Part shown: in pieces, positions 7,465 through 16,284 of the stretch
Layout: each line of letters opens with the position of its first letter
Numbering within the stretch: the first letter of the stretch is position 1
Origin: Flavobacteriaceae bacterium
GTDB taxonomy: Bacteria; Bacteroidota; Bacteroidia; Flavobacteriales; Flavobacteriaceae
Reading direction: 5' to 3'
Length of the DNA stretch: 64,000 bases
NCBI GenBank assembly: GCA_027082925.1
Contig: JALWTD010000017.1
Location: 124,001-188,000, forward strand
Notes under the pieces: model-generated
The model's input: the letters and a program-made list of their open reading frames with translations, nothing else
Told to the model about the DNA's origin: nothing
Databases searched by the model: none
Program-made: the position numbers and the translations under genes

Positions 7465-8052
7465 ATGAAACAACAACCTTTTGAGGCTGCTCAATTTTAT
7501 CATGTATTTAACAGAGGAAATAACAGGGAAAACATATTTAAAACAACAGATAATTATAGTTATTTCTTAAATTTAGTAAAAAAATACTTGCTATCAATTT
7601 GTGATATTTACAGCTATTGTTTACTTCCTAATCATTTTCATTTTATTATTAGAATTAAAGATTTTAAGGAACTTCCGGAGAATTTTACAAGTGGTAAAAC
7701 AAAGCTACATCAACCTTTTTCAAATTTATTTAACGCTTACACTAAAGCAATTAATAAGAAACATAAACGAACGGGGAGTTTGTTTCAAGAACATTTAAAA
7801 CGTATTAAAATTACTAATGAAGAATATTTACGTCATTTAATTGTTTATGTAAATACGAACTCAACACATCATGCTATTTCAAATTTTAAGGAGTATAAAT
7901 ATGCATCGTACCTAAGTTTAATTTCAGAAAAAACAAGTTTATTAAAAAGAAAAGAAGTTCTAAACCTTTTTAATGATGTTGAAAATTTTAAGTATGTACT
8001 TAACGTGAAAAAGCTAAATATTGAGGCTTTAAATGAGTACTTATTAGAATAA
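7465..8052 (+). CDS. RAYT-type transposase (IS200-like Y1/HUH family)
   Basis: The 195-residue protein belongs to the REP-associated tyrosine transposases, which nick and join single-stranded DNA at palindromes. The HUH metal-binding pair is in PNHFHFIIR (H57, H59). The region YLRHLIVYVNTNS corresponds to the conserved Y-[IV]-x-x-N motif of this family, so Y128 is the candidate nucleophile. KKHKRTGSLFQEHLKRI is also a family signature. There is no TnpB partner and no insertion-sequence ends. Palindromes on both sides (7370-7394, 8084-8116, 8143-8168) share a core, as expected for a RAYT and its cognate REP elements. Length and frame are intact, so it is probably functional. Confidence 0.88.
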   Translation: MKQQPFEAAQFYHVFNRGNNRENIFKTTDNYSYFLNLVKKYLLSICDIYSYCLLPNHFHFIIRIKDFKELPENFTSGKTKLHQPFSNLFNAYTKAINKKHKRTGSLFQEHLKRIKITNEEYLRHLIVYVNTNSTHHAISNFKEYKYASYLSLISEKTSLLKRKEVLNLFNDVENFKYVLNVKKLNIEALNEYLLE

Positions 8053-8056
8053 TATT

Positions 8057-8077
8057 AGACCTAACTCAACAGGTTTT
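8057..8077. repeat. Partial REP-like sequence
   Basis: AGACCTAACTCAACAGG resembles one arm of the neighbouring 33-bp palindrome with three extra bases. It starts 5 bp after the RAYT stop codon. Confidence 0.55.
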
Positions 8078-8083
8078 TATACC

Positions 8084-8116
8084 AGACCTAACAGGTTTTG
8101 GAAACCTGTTAGGTCT
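8084..8116. repeat. REP-like palindrome downstream of the RAYT gene
   Basis: AGACCTAACAGGTTT (8084-8098) and AAACCTGTTAGGTCT (8102-8116) are perfect 15-bp arms around TGG. This is the best copy of the element and the likely substrate of the neighbouring RAYT. Confidence 0.85.
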
Positions 8117-8142
8117 ACAACAAAATTCCCAAAACAAAAACA

Positions 8143-8168
8143 AACAGGTTTTAGAAACCTATTAGGTT
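8143..8168. repeat. Imperfect REP-like palindrome
   Basis: AACAGGTTT, TAG and AAACCTATTAGGT repeat the arms of the 8084-8116 element with one mismatch in the arm. It ends close to the stop codon of the convergent cysteine-cluster gene. Confidence 0.65.
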
Positions 8169-8173
8169 TTAAT

Positions 8174-8671
8174 TTACATCGGTAATTTCTTTTTCAATTC
8201 TTCAATTATATTATAAACCGCCGGACAAATCTCTGTGTTTTTTAAGGTTAAGTTAGTAATCTGAATAAACTTTCGCCTATTTGTATGCGGATATTCTTTA
8301 CACGCTTTTGGCCTAACATCATAAATAAAACAGGTATTATCCGTTTCATCTAAAAAAGTACAAGGTGCCGTTTTTAATACATAAAAATCATCTGAGTCCA
8401 ATTCTAAATACGTTGAAATAAACACACGTTCTTTCATTCTTAAATGTTTTGAAATACGTTGAATATCTTTTTCAGTAAAAATAGGACTTGTGGTTTTACA
8501 ACAATTAGCACACGTTAAACAATCGGTTTTTTCAAACTCGGCATTGTGTAATTCTTGCATCACTAAATCTAAGCGCTTGGGTGTTCGCTTTTTTAATTTG
8601 GCAAAATATTTTCTATTTTCTTGAAGTTTTTCCTTCGCTAATTCGGGTAAGTCTTTTAAAAACGCTTCCAT
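8174..8671 (-). CDS. YkgJ-like zinc/iron-chelating cysteine-cluster protein
   Basis: The 165-residue protein contains CLTCANCCKT at about 56-65 and later cysteines in APCTFLD, TCFIYDVRPKACKEYP, the pattern of the YkgJ/CxxCxxCC family. These proteins are thought to bind zinc or an iron-sulfur cluster; a few are linked to protein oxidation or methylation, but the role of this one is not known. It lies alone, convergent with the RAYT region and divergent from argS. The family call is secure, the function is not. Confidence 0.82.
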   Translation of the reverse strand: MEAFLKDLPELAKEKLQENRKYFAKLKKRTPKRLDLVMQELHNAEFEKTDCLTCANCCKTTSPIFTEKDIQRISKHLRMKERVFISTYLELDSDDFYVLKTAPCTFLDETDNTCFIYDVRPKACKEYPHTNRRKFIQITNLTLKNTEICPAVYNIIEELKKKLPM

Positions 8672-8750
8672 TATTGTAATTTACTGCAAAAATACAATTT
8701 AAACTTTCAAAAATTATGTATTTTCGCAACTCAAAATATTTTAGTAAAAA

Positions 8751-10529
8751 ATGATGCAAGCTATTTTAGAAAAAGCGATTAAAAAAGGACTTAATACGCT
8801 TTATAACGTACACGTAGAATCGGTTGAATTTCAAGCGACAAGGAAAGATTTTGAAGGAGATATTACCGTTGTAGTTTTTGCATTTTTACGCTTTATAAAA
8901 GGAAATCCGGTAGCTATTGGCACTCAATTGGGCGAGTATTTAAAAACCTATGTAGCCGAAGTAACCGATTTTAATGTGGTGAAAGGGTTTTTAAACCTCG
9001 TTATTAGCGATACGTATTTTATAACCGCTTTTAACCATCTATATGCCACTCCAAATTTTGGTTTTAAAAGCATACAAGAGCATGAGAAAGCCGTTATGGT
9101 AGAATATTCTTCGCCTAACACCAACAAACCACTTCATTTAGGACACATTAGAAACAACTTATTAGGATATGCTGTTTCTGAAATAATTGCTGCTTCAGGA
9201 AAAAAAGTTTACAAAACTCAAATTATTAACGACAGGGGTATTCATATTTGTAAAAGTATGTTAGCTTGGAAACGGTTTGGAAATGGAGAAACACCTAAAA
9301 GTTCAGGCTTAAAAGGCGATAAATTGGTAGGGAACTATTACGTAGCTTTTGACAAGGCTTATAAAAAAGAAGTTAGCCAACTAATTGCCGAGGGAAAAAC
9401 TGAAGACGAAGCTAAAAAACAAGCACCAATATTATTAGAAGCTCAAGAAATGCTTAGAAAATGGGAAGCAGGAGACAAAGAAGTAGTTGAACTTTGGAAA
9501 ACTATGAACCAATGGGTTTACGACGGATTTAATCAAACATACAAAGAACTTGGTGTTGATTTTGATAAAAATTATTACGAGAGTAACACCTATTTACTTG
9601 GTAAAGATGTGGTTGCTGAAGGATTAAAAAAAGGTGTATTCTACAAAAAAGAAGACGGTTCTGTTTGGATTGATTTAACCGATGAAGGCCTTGATGAAAA
9701 AATAGTATTGCGAGCCGACGGAACGGCTGTTTACATAACGCAAGATATTGGAACGGCTATAGAACGTTTTAAAGATTACGATTTAGATGAGTTGGTGTAC
9801 ACTGTTGGAAACGAACAAGACTACCACTTTAAGGTGTTGTTTTTAATTTTAGCAAAACTTGGATTTGAATGGGCAAAAAACCTATATCATTTATCGTACG
9901 GAATGGTGGATTTACCTAGTGGAAAAATGAAATCACGCGAAGGTACGGTAGTAGATGCCGATGATTTAATGATTGAAATGACCAATACCGCAAGAGAAAT
10001 TTCGCAAGAATTAGGAAAACTGGAAGGCTATTCTGAAGCCGAAAAAGAAGCCTTGTATAAAACCATTGGTTTAGGAGCTTTAAAATACTACATTCTAAAA
10101 GTTGATCCTAAAAAACGTATTTTATTCAACCCGGAAGAATCGGTAGATTTTAATGGTAATACCGGACCTTTTATTCAATATACCTACGCTAGAATTCAGT
10201 CTATTTTAAGAAAAGCAGCATTTAATTATGCCGTAAACGTTTCAAAAAACAGCATTGTTTTACACAAAAAAGAACGCGCTTTAATTAAACAATTACAACT
10301 GTTTCCTGAAACCATACAACAGGCAGCAAAAAATCACAGTCCGGCACTTATTGCAAACTATACATACGATTTGGTAAAAGAATACAACTCTTTTTATCAA
10401 ACAGTACCTATTTTAGGATGTGAAAACGAAACCGAAAAAATATTTAGAACACAGCTTTCAAAAAAAGTTGGTGAAACCATAAAATTAGCATTTCAACTAT
10501 TAGGAATAAACGTTCCTGAAAGAATGTAA
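8751..10529 (+). CDS. argS: Arginyl-tRNA synthetase
   Basis: This 592-residue class I synthetase charges tRNA-Arg in the cytoplasm. It has an N-terminal Arg-tRNA synthetase additional domain (about 1-100), the HIGH-type motif in NKPLHLGHIRNN near residue 130, a KMSKS-equivalent KMKSREGT near 392, and the C-terminal anticodon-binding domain ending INVPERM. Two ATG codons are adjacent at 8751 and 8754; either could be used. TATTTTCG at 8719-8726 resembles a -7 box. Length is normal for Bacteroidota ArgS. lpdA follows but has its own promoter-like box. Confidence 0.97.
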   Translation: MMQAILEKAIKKGLNTLYNVHVESVEFQATRKDFEGDITVVVFAFLRFIKGNPVAIGTQLGEYLKTYVAEVTDFNVVKGFLNLVISDTYFITAFNHLYATPNFGFKSIQEHEKAVMVEYSSPNTNKPLHLGHIRNNLLGYAVSEIIAASGKKVYKTQIINDRGIHICKSMLAWKRFGNGETPKSSGLKGDKLVGNYYVAFDKAYKKEVSQLIAEGKTEDEAKKQAPILLEAQEMLRKWEAGDKEVVELWKTMNQWVYDGFNQTYKELGVDFDKNYYESNTYLLGKDVVAEGLKKGVFYKKEDGSVWIDLTDEGLDEKIVLRADGTAVYITQDIGTAIERFKDYDLDELVYTVGNEQDYHFKVLFLILAKLGFEWAKNLYHLSYGMVDLPSGKMKSREGTVVDADDLMIEMTNTAREISQELGKLEGYSEAEKEALYKTIGLGALKYYILKVDPKKRILFNPEESVDFNGNTGPFIQYTYARIQSILRKAAFNYAVNVSKNSIVLHKKERALIKQLQLFPETIQQAAKNHSPALIANYTYDLVKEYNSFYQTVPILGCENETEKIFRTQLSKKVGETIKLAFQLLGINVPERM

Positions 10530-10540
10530 ACAGAATTAAT

Positions 10541-10548
10541 TAAATTTG
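10541..10548 (+). promoter_or_regulatory. -7 box upstream of lpdA
   Basis: TAAATTTG matches TAnnTTTG exactly, 38 bp before the lpdA start codon and after the argS stop. It suggests lpdA can be transcribed on its own. Confidence 0.5.
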
Positions 10549-10586
10549 CTGTAAACAAACAGCATTCAACAACAAAAAACAAAAAA

Positions 10587-11975
10587 ATGAAATACGACAT
10601 CATTATTATAGGTAGTGGTCCCGGAGGATACGTTACGGCAATTAGAGCTTCGCAATTAGGGTTTAAAGTAGCTGTAGTTGAAAGAGAAAACTTAGGTGGT
10701 ATTTGTTTAAACTGGGGGTGTATTCCTACCAAAGCACTTTTAAAAAGTGCACAAGTTTACGACTATTTAAAACATGTAGATGAATACGGATTAAAAGCCG
10801 AAGCTATTGATAAAGATTTTGAAGCTGTTATAAAACGAAGTAGAAATGTCGCCGAAGGAATGAGTAAAGGTGTTCAATTTTTGATGAAAAAAAATAAAAT
10901 TGATGTGATTAACGGCTTCGGAAAAATAAAAACCGGTAAAAAAGTAGCTGTAACCGATGCTGAAGGCAATACTACCGACTATGAAGCAAACCACATTATT
11001 ATTGCAACCGGTGCGCGTTCTAGAGAATTACCAAACTTACCACAAGACGGCGAAAAAGTAATAGGCTACCGCCAAGCAATGACCTTGCCTAAGCAACCTA
11101 AAAAAATGATTGTGGTGGGTTCTGGTGCTATTGGTGTAGAATTTGCTCACTTTTACAACGCTATGGGAACCGAAGTAACTATTGTTGAATTTATGCCAAA
11201 TGTAGTGCCTCTTGAAGATGTAGATGTTTCAAAACAATTTGCACGTTCTCTTAAAAAAGCAGGAATTAAGGTAATGACAAACTCATCGGTAGAGTCTGTA
11301 GATACTTCCGGAGAAGGTGTTAAAGCCGTTGTGAAAACAAAAAAAGGAGAAGAAATTTTAGAAGCCGATATTTTACTTTCTGCCGTAGGAATTAAATCGA
11401 ATATCGAAAATATTGGACTTGAAGATGTTGGAATTGTTACCGATAGAGATAAAATTTTGGTAAACGACTTTTATCAAACCAATATTCCGGGTTATTATGC
11501 CATTGGCGATGTAGTACCTGGTCCGGCATTGGCACACGTAGCTTCTGCCGAAGGTATTACCTGCGTAGAGAAAATTGCAGGGCTAACTACCGAAAAAATA
11601 GATTACGGAAACATTCCGGGTTGTACATATGCAACTCCTGAAATAGCAAGTGTTGGACTTACTGAAGCGAAGGCAAAAGAACAAGGGTACGATTTAAAAA
11701 TAGGCAAATTCCCGTTTTCTGCCTCAGGTAAAGCAAAAGCTGCAGGTACACCTGACGGATTTGTAAAAGTGATATTTGATGCTAAATACGGAGAATGGCT
11801 TGGGTGTCATATGATAGGCGCAGGAGTTACCGATATGATTGCCGAAGCTGTTGTAGCCAGAAAATTAGAAACTACCGGGCACGAAATTTTAAAATCTATT
11901 CATCCGCACCCAACAATGAGTGAAGCTGTAATGGAAGCCGTGGCTGATGCGTATGATGAAGTAATTCACCTCTAA
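10587..11975 (+). CDS. lpdA: Dihydrolipoyl dehydrogenase (E3)
   Basis: The 462-residue FAD enzyme reoxidises dihydrolipoamide in the pyruvate and 2-oxoglutarate dehydrogenase complexes, using NAD+. The FAD-binding GSGPGGYVTAIRA lies at 9-21, the redox-active disulfide in GGICLNWGCIP is C40/C45, the NAD-binding site is VVGSGAIGVEFA near 178, and the C-terminal His-Glu pair is in HPHPTMSEAV. No lipoyl domain is fused. A strong intrinsic terminator follows at 11999-12025. Partner E1 and E2 genes are not in the window. Confidence 0.96.
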   Translation: MKYDIIIIGSGPGGYVTAIRASQLGFKVAVVERENLGGICLNWGCIPTKALLKSAQVYDYLKHVDEYGLKAEAIDKDFEAVIKRSRNVAEGMSKGVQFLMKKNKIDVINGFGKIKTGKKVAVTDAEGNTTDYEANHIIIATGARSRELPNLPQDGEKVIGYRQAMTLPKQPKKMIVVGSGAIGVEFAHFYNAMGTEVTIVEFMPNVVPLEDVDVSKQFARSLKKAGIKVMTNSSVESVDTSGEGVKAVVKTKKGEEILEADILLSAVGIKSNIENIGLEDVGIVTDRDKILVNDFYQTNIPGYYAIGDVVPGPALAHVASAEGITCVEKIAGLTTEKIDYGNIPGCTYATPEIASVGLTEAKAKEQGYDLKIGKFPFSASGKAKAAGTPDGFVKVIFDAKYGEWLGCHMIGAGVTDMIAEAVVARKLETTGHEILKSIHPHPTMSEAVMEAVADAYDEVIHL

Positions 11976-11998
11976 TAAATTTTAAAAACTTATCTTTT

Positions 11999-12025
11999 AA
12001 ACCGAGCAATGCTCGGTTTTTTTTA
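11999..12025 (+). terminator. Intrinsic terminator after lpdA
   Basis: AAACCGAGC and GCTCGGTTT form a 9-bp perfect stem around AAT, followed by further T residues. It is a strong rho-independent terminator. Confidence 0.9.
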
Positions 12026-12080
12026 TGAGTATATTTTCCATACATAGAGGTTGCAACTGGTATGACTTTTAAAAAATACC

Positions 12081-12088
12081 TATATTTG
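12081..12088 (+). promoter_or_regulatory. -7 box of the amidohydrolase gene
   Basis: TATATTTG matches TAnnTTTG exactly, 19 bp before the ATG at 12108. No good -33 TTG was found at the usual distance. Confidence 0.55.
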
Positions 12089-12107
12089 AAATATACAACC
12101 TACTATT

Positions 12108-13862
12108 ATGAAACGAAAAATACTTATTTCAGTACTCACAATCATTGCTGTTTTTGGGTATCAAAAAATTAAACAAGATTTTGAAAAAACAACCAATACT
12201 ATTTATGTGAATGGAAATATTATTACTCTTGAAGATGATTTTCCAATTGCACAGGCTATGTTTGTTAAAGATGGTAAAATTGAGGCTATAGGAAAAAATG
12301 AAGATGTTGCCTTGTTTAAAAATAAAAATAATACGGTTGTAGATTTAAAAGGTGCAACTATTTTACCCGGATTTATAGATTCGCATACGCATGTAGCTCT
12401 TTCTGCTTTTTTAGATGGTATGATTGATTTGTCTGGATTTAAACATCGTTCTAATAAAGAAGTTTGGAACTATTTAAAAGAACAAATTAAAACAAAAAAA
12501 GAAGGAGAATGGGTGGTATGTAAAGGTTTAGATCCTGTGCTTGTTGAAGATTTAAAAACACCACATATTGCATTTTTGGATGAAATTGCACCTAAAAATC
12601 CCATTATTATTATCTCTCAAAGTTTACACTCGTATTGGGTAAACTCGCTAACCTTTAAAAAAGCTAACATAGATAAAACCACTAAAAACCCTTCAAAAAC
12701 AAGTTATTACGATAAAGATGAGAATGGTAATTTAACAGGGTTTATTGCAGAGCAGGAAGCCATTCATCCTATTTTAGCATTGATGAAAAAAGAATACCTA
12801 ACCTCAAAAATGCTTATTAAATCTACAACTGCTGTCTTAAATAAATACGCCAAAAACGGAAATACCACCATTGTTTCACAAGGAATTTACATAAATGATA
12901 AAAAACCACTACGCCTCTACAAACATTTATCAGAAGAAACACCCTCTTTTATAAACCAGTTATTTTCAAGCATTGGAATACTTCCTGAAAGAAAACAATA
13001 TCCACGTCATTTTATTTACGTACGGTATGACAAAGCATTTTTATTGCCTTCTGAAAAAAGAGAAGATGATTTTTATGCCATTATTGGTATTAAACATTGG
13101 TACGACGGCTCACCTTACACCGGTTCTATGTTTATTAAAGAACCTTATTTAGTATCAAACTTAACCAAAAACGAATTTAGAATTAAAGAAGAATATACCG
13201 GAAAACCTTTAATTAAAAAAAATGATCTTGTAAATTTTATAGAAAAATACACTCAAAAAGGGTGGCAAATTAGTGTGCATACACAAGGAGATATTGCGAA
13301 CGAAAATGTGTTAAACGCTTTTAAAGAAGTAAATACGCACTTGAATATTCAACCTTTTAGACATCGAATTGAGCATTGTCTATTGGTAAGTGACACAACC
13401 CTTTTGACAATGAAAGAGTTGAACATGACACCCAGTTTTCATATAAACCATTTGTATTATTACGGAAAAGCCTTATCAAATGATATTTTAGGAAAAGAAC
13501 GTACACAAAAAATACTTCCGGTAAGTTTTGCACAAAAAATAGGATTAAAATATTCGTTGCATGCAGACCAACCTATGTTTGAAAGCAATCCGTTTAGGCT
13601 AATGCAGACATCTATAGAGCGACAAACAAAAGAAGGTGATACAATTGGACTTTCATACCAAATATCGCTGTTAAACGCTTTAAAAGCAATGACCATTCAT
13701 GCTGCTTGGCAAATTCATATGGAAGATAAAATAGGCTCGTTAAAAAAAGGAAAATATGCCGATTTTGTTATTGTAGATAAAAACGTACTTCAAATTCCGA
13801 CCAGCGAACTGGAAAATGTAAACGTTTTAAAAACATTTATTAATGGAAATGAAGTAAAATAA
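12108..13862 (+). CDS. YtcJ-like amidohydrolase, membrane-anchored or exported
   Basis: The 584-residue protein belongs to amidohydrolase family 3, metal-dependent hydrolases of C-N bonds. Metal-binding motifs are GFIDSHTHVALS near residue 93, SVHTQGDIANE near 390 and RHRIEHC near 420; the final domain has the typical KIGSLKKGKYADFVIVD ending. The N terminus, MKRKILISVLTIIAVFGY, is a hydrophobic segment after a basic start and acts either as a signal peptide or an anchor. The natural substrate cannot be inferred. It meets the convergent bshC with only two bases between stop codons. Confidence 0.85.
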   Translation: MKRKILISVLTIIAVFGYQKIKQDFEKTTNTIYVNGNIITLEDDFPIAQAMFVKDGKIEAIGKNEDVALFKNKNNTVVDLKGATILPGFIDSHTHVALSAFLDGMIDLSGFKHRSNKEVWNYLKEQIKTKKEGEWVVCKGLDPVLVEDLKTPHIAFLDEIAPKNPIIIISQSLHSYWVNSLTFKKANIDKTTKNPSKTSYYDKDENGNLTGFIAEQEAIHPILALMKKEYLTSKMLIKSTTAVLNKYAKNGNTTIVSQGIYINDKKPLRLYKHLSEETPSFINQLFSSIGILPERKQYPRHFIYVRYDKAFLLPSEKREDDFYAIIGIKHWYDGSPYTGSMFIKEPYLVSNLTKNEFRIKEEYTGKPLIKKNDLVNFIEKYTQKGWQISVHTQGDIANENVLNAFKEVNTHLNIQPFRHRIEHCLLVSDTTLLTMKELNMTPSFHINHLYYYGKALSNDILGKERTQKILPVSFAQKIGLKYSLHADQPMFESNPFRLMQTSIERQTKEGDTIGLSYQISLLNALKAMTIHAAWQIHMEDKIGSLKKGKYADFVIVDKNVLQIPTSELENVNVLKTFINGNEVK

Positions 13863-13864
13863 GG

Positions 13865-15454
13865 CTACATTTCAGCAACTGTAAACGTTAGTTGCAACGG
13901 ATTTAATACTTCAATTAAATTGGCAATAAAAGCATCGCCTTGTTTTACATACAATTCTGAAAAATTACGAACTCGCTCTTCTAGTTGCTGCTGAGGAAAT
14001 AGTTCGTTTTGTATACGGGTAATTTGTGCTACGGTAGTGGCTAATTTTCTCTTTTGTGCTTTTAACAATCTTTTTTCCAATACCTCAAGTCCTTTAATTT
14101 GTTTTTTTTCTTGAGCATTTACAGCATTTAAAAAGGTAATATCTGTTTGCTTGGCAAGTTCCTTTAACTGAATAAATTGTTTTTTTAAATGTGCTTTTTG
14201 AGTAGAAAAATCAATTTTAATGGCTGATATTTCTTTTATCTTTTTATCAATTAATGCCGATTGCGGTAAAAATAACTCCTCAAACGAAATGTGCAATTTA
14301 GCTAGTTTTTTACGTTGCTTAGCCGTTGTTAATAGCACCGAGTTTCGCAGTAGTAAAATTGGAAAAGGCGTTTCTACTGTTTCAAAATACTGCTTTAACT
14401 CTAACCAATAAGCCAATTCGCCTCCGCCACCAACGTAACAAATATTTGGTAAAATTGTTTCTTGGTATAACGGACGCATAATTACATTGGGACTAAATCG
14501 CTCCGGATATTGCTCCAATTCTGCAATTATTTCGTCTTTTGAAAAAGAAATAGAGGTGTTATTTACAAAAAATTGCTCTTCTTTAAACACAATGCGCTCA
14601 CGCAAACGATTCTTCAAATAAAATAAATTAATCTCCCTAGGATTTACTTGTATTTTATATTTTTTCTGAAGCAAATTTATTGTTTTAGAGACTTCGGTAT
14701 ACGAAGTTTGATGTTGCAATTCTGAGGCTACAATAGGTTTAAAAACTTGCTTTAGCTGTTTGTCATCACCATCAATAATAACCAATCCATAGTTCGAAAA
14801 AAGTTCGTTTACCAAAAAACGGGTAGCCACTGCCAAATTGAGATGTGTTAAATAAGCTTCTTTAAAAAGTTTTTTTAAAGAAGTTGCATGTTCTGATGTT
14901 CCTACGACTTTAGAAAAATCTTCAAACACCGTATCAAGACTTTCTGTAGCTAATTTACCTACAGCTCCTTTACTTTTAACATTCCAACACAACTGCTTAC
15001 CGTTAAAATTAAAATGGTTGATTTCTTCAAAATCATGGTCTTCAGAAGCCATCCATAACACGGGCACAAAATGATGTGTTGGAAATCTCTTTTTTAATAT
15101 TTTAGCCAGGTTAATTACCGAAATAATTTTATACAAAAAGTACAATGGTCCTGTAAACAAACAAAGTTGATGTCCTGTGGTTACGGTAAATGTGTTGGCC
15201 TGTGACAATAACTGAATATTATTTTGTGTAGCTTCAGAAAGTGTTAGGTGTTTATTTTGTGTATGTAAAGCGTTTACCAGCACCGCTCTGGTTGCACTAC
15301 TAAACGTAGATTTTAAATGAAGTTGCTGCTCAAAACCTTCATAATCAGGGAAATTTCCATAAAAACTTGACAATTCGCTATCTTTATCTAAATAGTCGCA
15401 AATAATTTTGGAAAAATAACCTGTTTCTTGAAAAGGAATTTGATATGCTTTCAT
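13865..15454 (-). CDS. bshC: Bacillithiol biosynthesis protein BshC
   Basis: The 529-residue protein is the putative cysteine-adding enzyme that completes bacillithiol from Cys and glucosaminyl-malate. The N terminus with IPFQETGYFSKIICDYL, the TVTTGHQLCLFTGPLYFLYK nucleotide-fold region near 90-110, the ASEDHDFEEIN motif and the C-terminal coiled coil (about 390-470) are all characteristic. The length is normal. It follows the methyltransferase gene by 5 bp on the same strand and is presumably co-transcribed with it. bshA and bshB are not in the window. Confidence 0.95.
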   Translation of the reverse strand: MKAYQIPFQETGYFSKIICDYLDKDSELSSFYGNFPDYEGFEQQLHLKSTFSSATRAVLVNALHTQNKHLTLSEATQNNIQLLSQANTFTVTTGHQLCLFTGPLYFLYKIISVINLAKILKKRFPTHHFVPVLWMASEDHDFEEINHFNFNGKQLCWNVKSKGAVGKLATESLDTVFEDFSKVVGTSEHATSLKKLFKEAYLTHLNLAVATRFLVNELFSNYGLVIIDGDDKQLKQVFKPIVASELQHQTSYTEVSKTINLLQKKYKIQVNPREINLFYLKNRLRERIVFKEEQFFVNNTSISFSKDEIIAELEQYPERFSPNVIMRPLYQETILPNICYVGGGGELAYWLELKQYFETVETPFPILLLRNSVLLTTAKQRKKLAKLHISFEELFLPQSALIDKKIKEISAIKIDFSTQKAHLKKQFIQLKELAKQTDITFLNAVNAQEKKQIKGLEVLEKRLLKAQKRKLATTVAQITRIQNELFPQQQLEERVRNFSELYVKQGDAFIANLIEVLNPLQLTFTVAEM

Positions 15455-15459
15455 TTAAA

Positions 15460-16131
15460 TTAAGCTACGCGTTTAAACAAAGTATACACATATTCTCTAG
15501 TATTTCCTGAAGGCTGAATATACGTGTAGTTAAAAAATTCTACCAACTCAAAATCAGTTCCCAAACGCTCTTGCAACATTTTTTCGTTGTAGTTAAACAC
15601 CTCTAATCCGCTACATTTTTTGGCACCTTCTAAATTAAATTCGGCTAAAATAACATATCCGCCTACTTTAACTGCATTTCTTAATAAATCAAAATAGGCA
15701 TTTTGCTGTTGCTGCGTTGTAAAAAAATGTAAAACAGCTCTGTCATGCCACAAATCAACATTCTTTAGGTTTAGTAAAGAAACCGGATTTGTTAAATCGT
15801 CTACAATAAACCGAACGTTATTTTGATTGTTAGCTGATAAATTTAATTTTAGCTCATTCAACGCTTTTTCAGAAATATCGTTTACCACAATATTTGTATA
15901 TCCTTTTTTAAGCACCTCACCTATTAAAGTAGTAGCTCCTGCTCCCGCATTAAAAATAAGTGCATCTTTTGGTAAATTACACGCTGAAATTAACTTAAGT
16001 GAAGCCTCAGGATTGTCTTCGTACCATCCTAATTTATCAATAGGTGTCTTAACATAAGCTTTATCCCAATGACTTTTAAAGTCGTACGATGGTGTTTCTT
16101 CACCACAATTGCAACAACAAGAATCACTCAT
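15460..16131 (-). CDS. Class I SAM-dependent methyltransferase with Cys-rich N terminus
   Basis: The 223-residue protein has a Rossmann-type methyltransferase fold: motif I is LIFNAGAGATTLIG at about 58-71, an acidic residue follows in VVNDISEKAL, and VRFIVDDL and DLWHDRAVLHFF are later motifs. It begins with SCCCNCGEE (C5, C6, C7 and C9), an unusual cluster that could bind metal or thiols. It is the first gene of a two-gene unit with bshC, 5 bp downstream, so a link with low-molecular-weight thiol metabolism or with metal/metalloid detoxification is possible. The substrate is not known. Confidence 0.82.
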   Translation of the reverse strand: MSDSCCCNCGEETPSYDFKSHWDKAYVKTPIDKLGWYEDNPEASLKLISACNLPKDALIFNAGAGATTLIGEVLKKGYTNIVVNDISEKALNELKLNLSANNQNNVRFIVDDLTNPVSLLNLKNVDLWHDRAVLHFFTTQQQQNAYFDLLRNAVKVGGYVILAEFNLEGAKKCSGLEVFNYNEKMLQERLGTDFELVEFFNYTYIQPSGNTREYVYTLFKRVA

Positions 16132-16253
16132 AATTTGTAATATTTATTTTGTAAAAATAACGATTTTAACTTTAGCTTAAGTGAAAATAACACGTAAACA
16201 CCTTTTTGCATATTAGAATACAACTTTAACATATAATATTCAGTTAATTTATT

Positions 16254-16261
16254 TACATTTG
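16254..16261 (+). promoter_or_regulatory. -7 box of the M14 peptidase gene
   Basis: TACATTTG matches TAnnTTTG exactly, 23 bp upstream of the ATG at 16285. Confidence 0.55.
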
Positions 16262-16284
16262 ATTGATTAAAATTTTTAATAGAA

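Noticed and set aside
7465-8052. IS200/IS605 insertion sequence
   Set aside because: There is no TnpB and no insertion-sequence ends; the sequence signature and the surrounding palindromes fit a RAYT.
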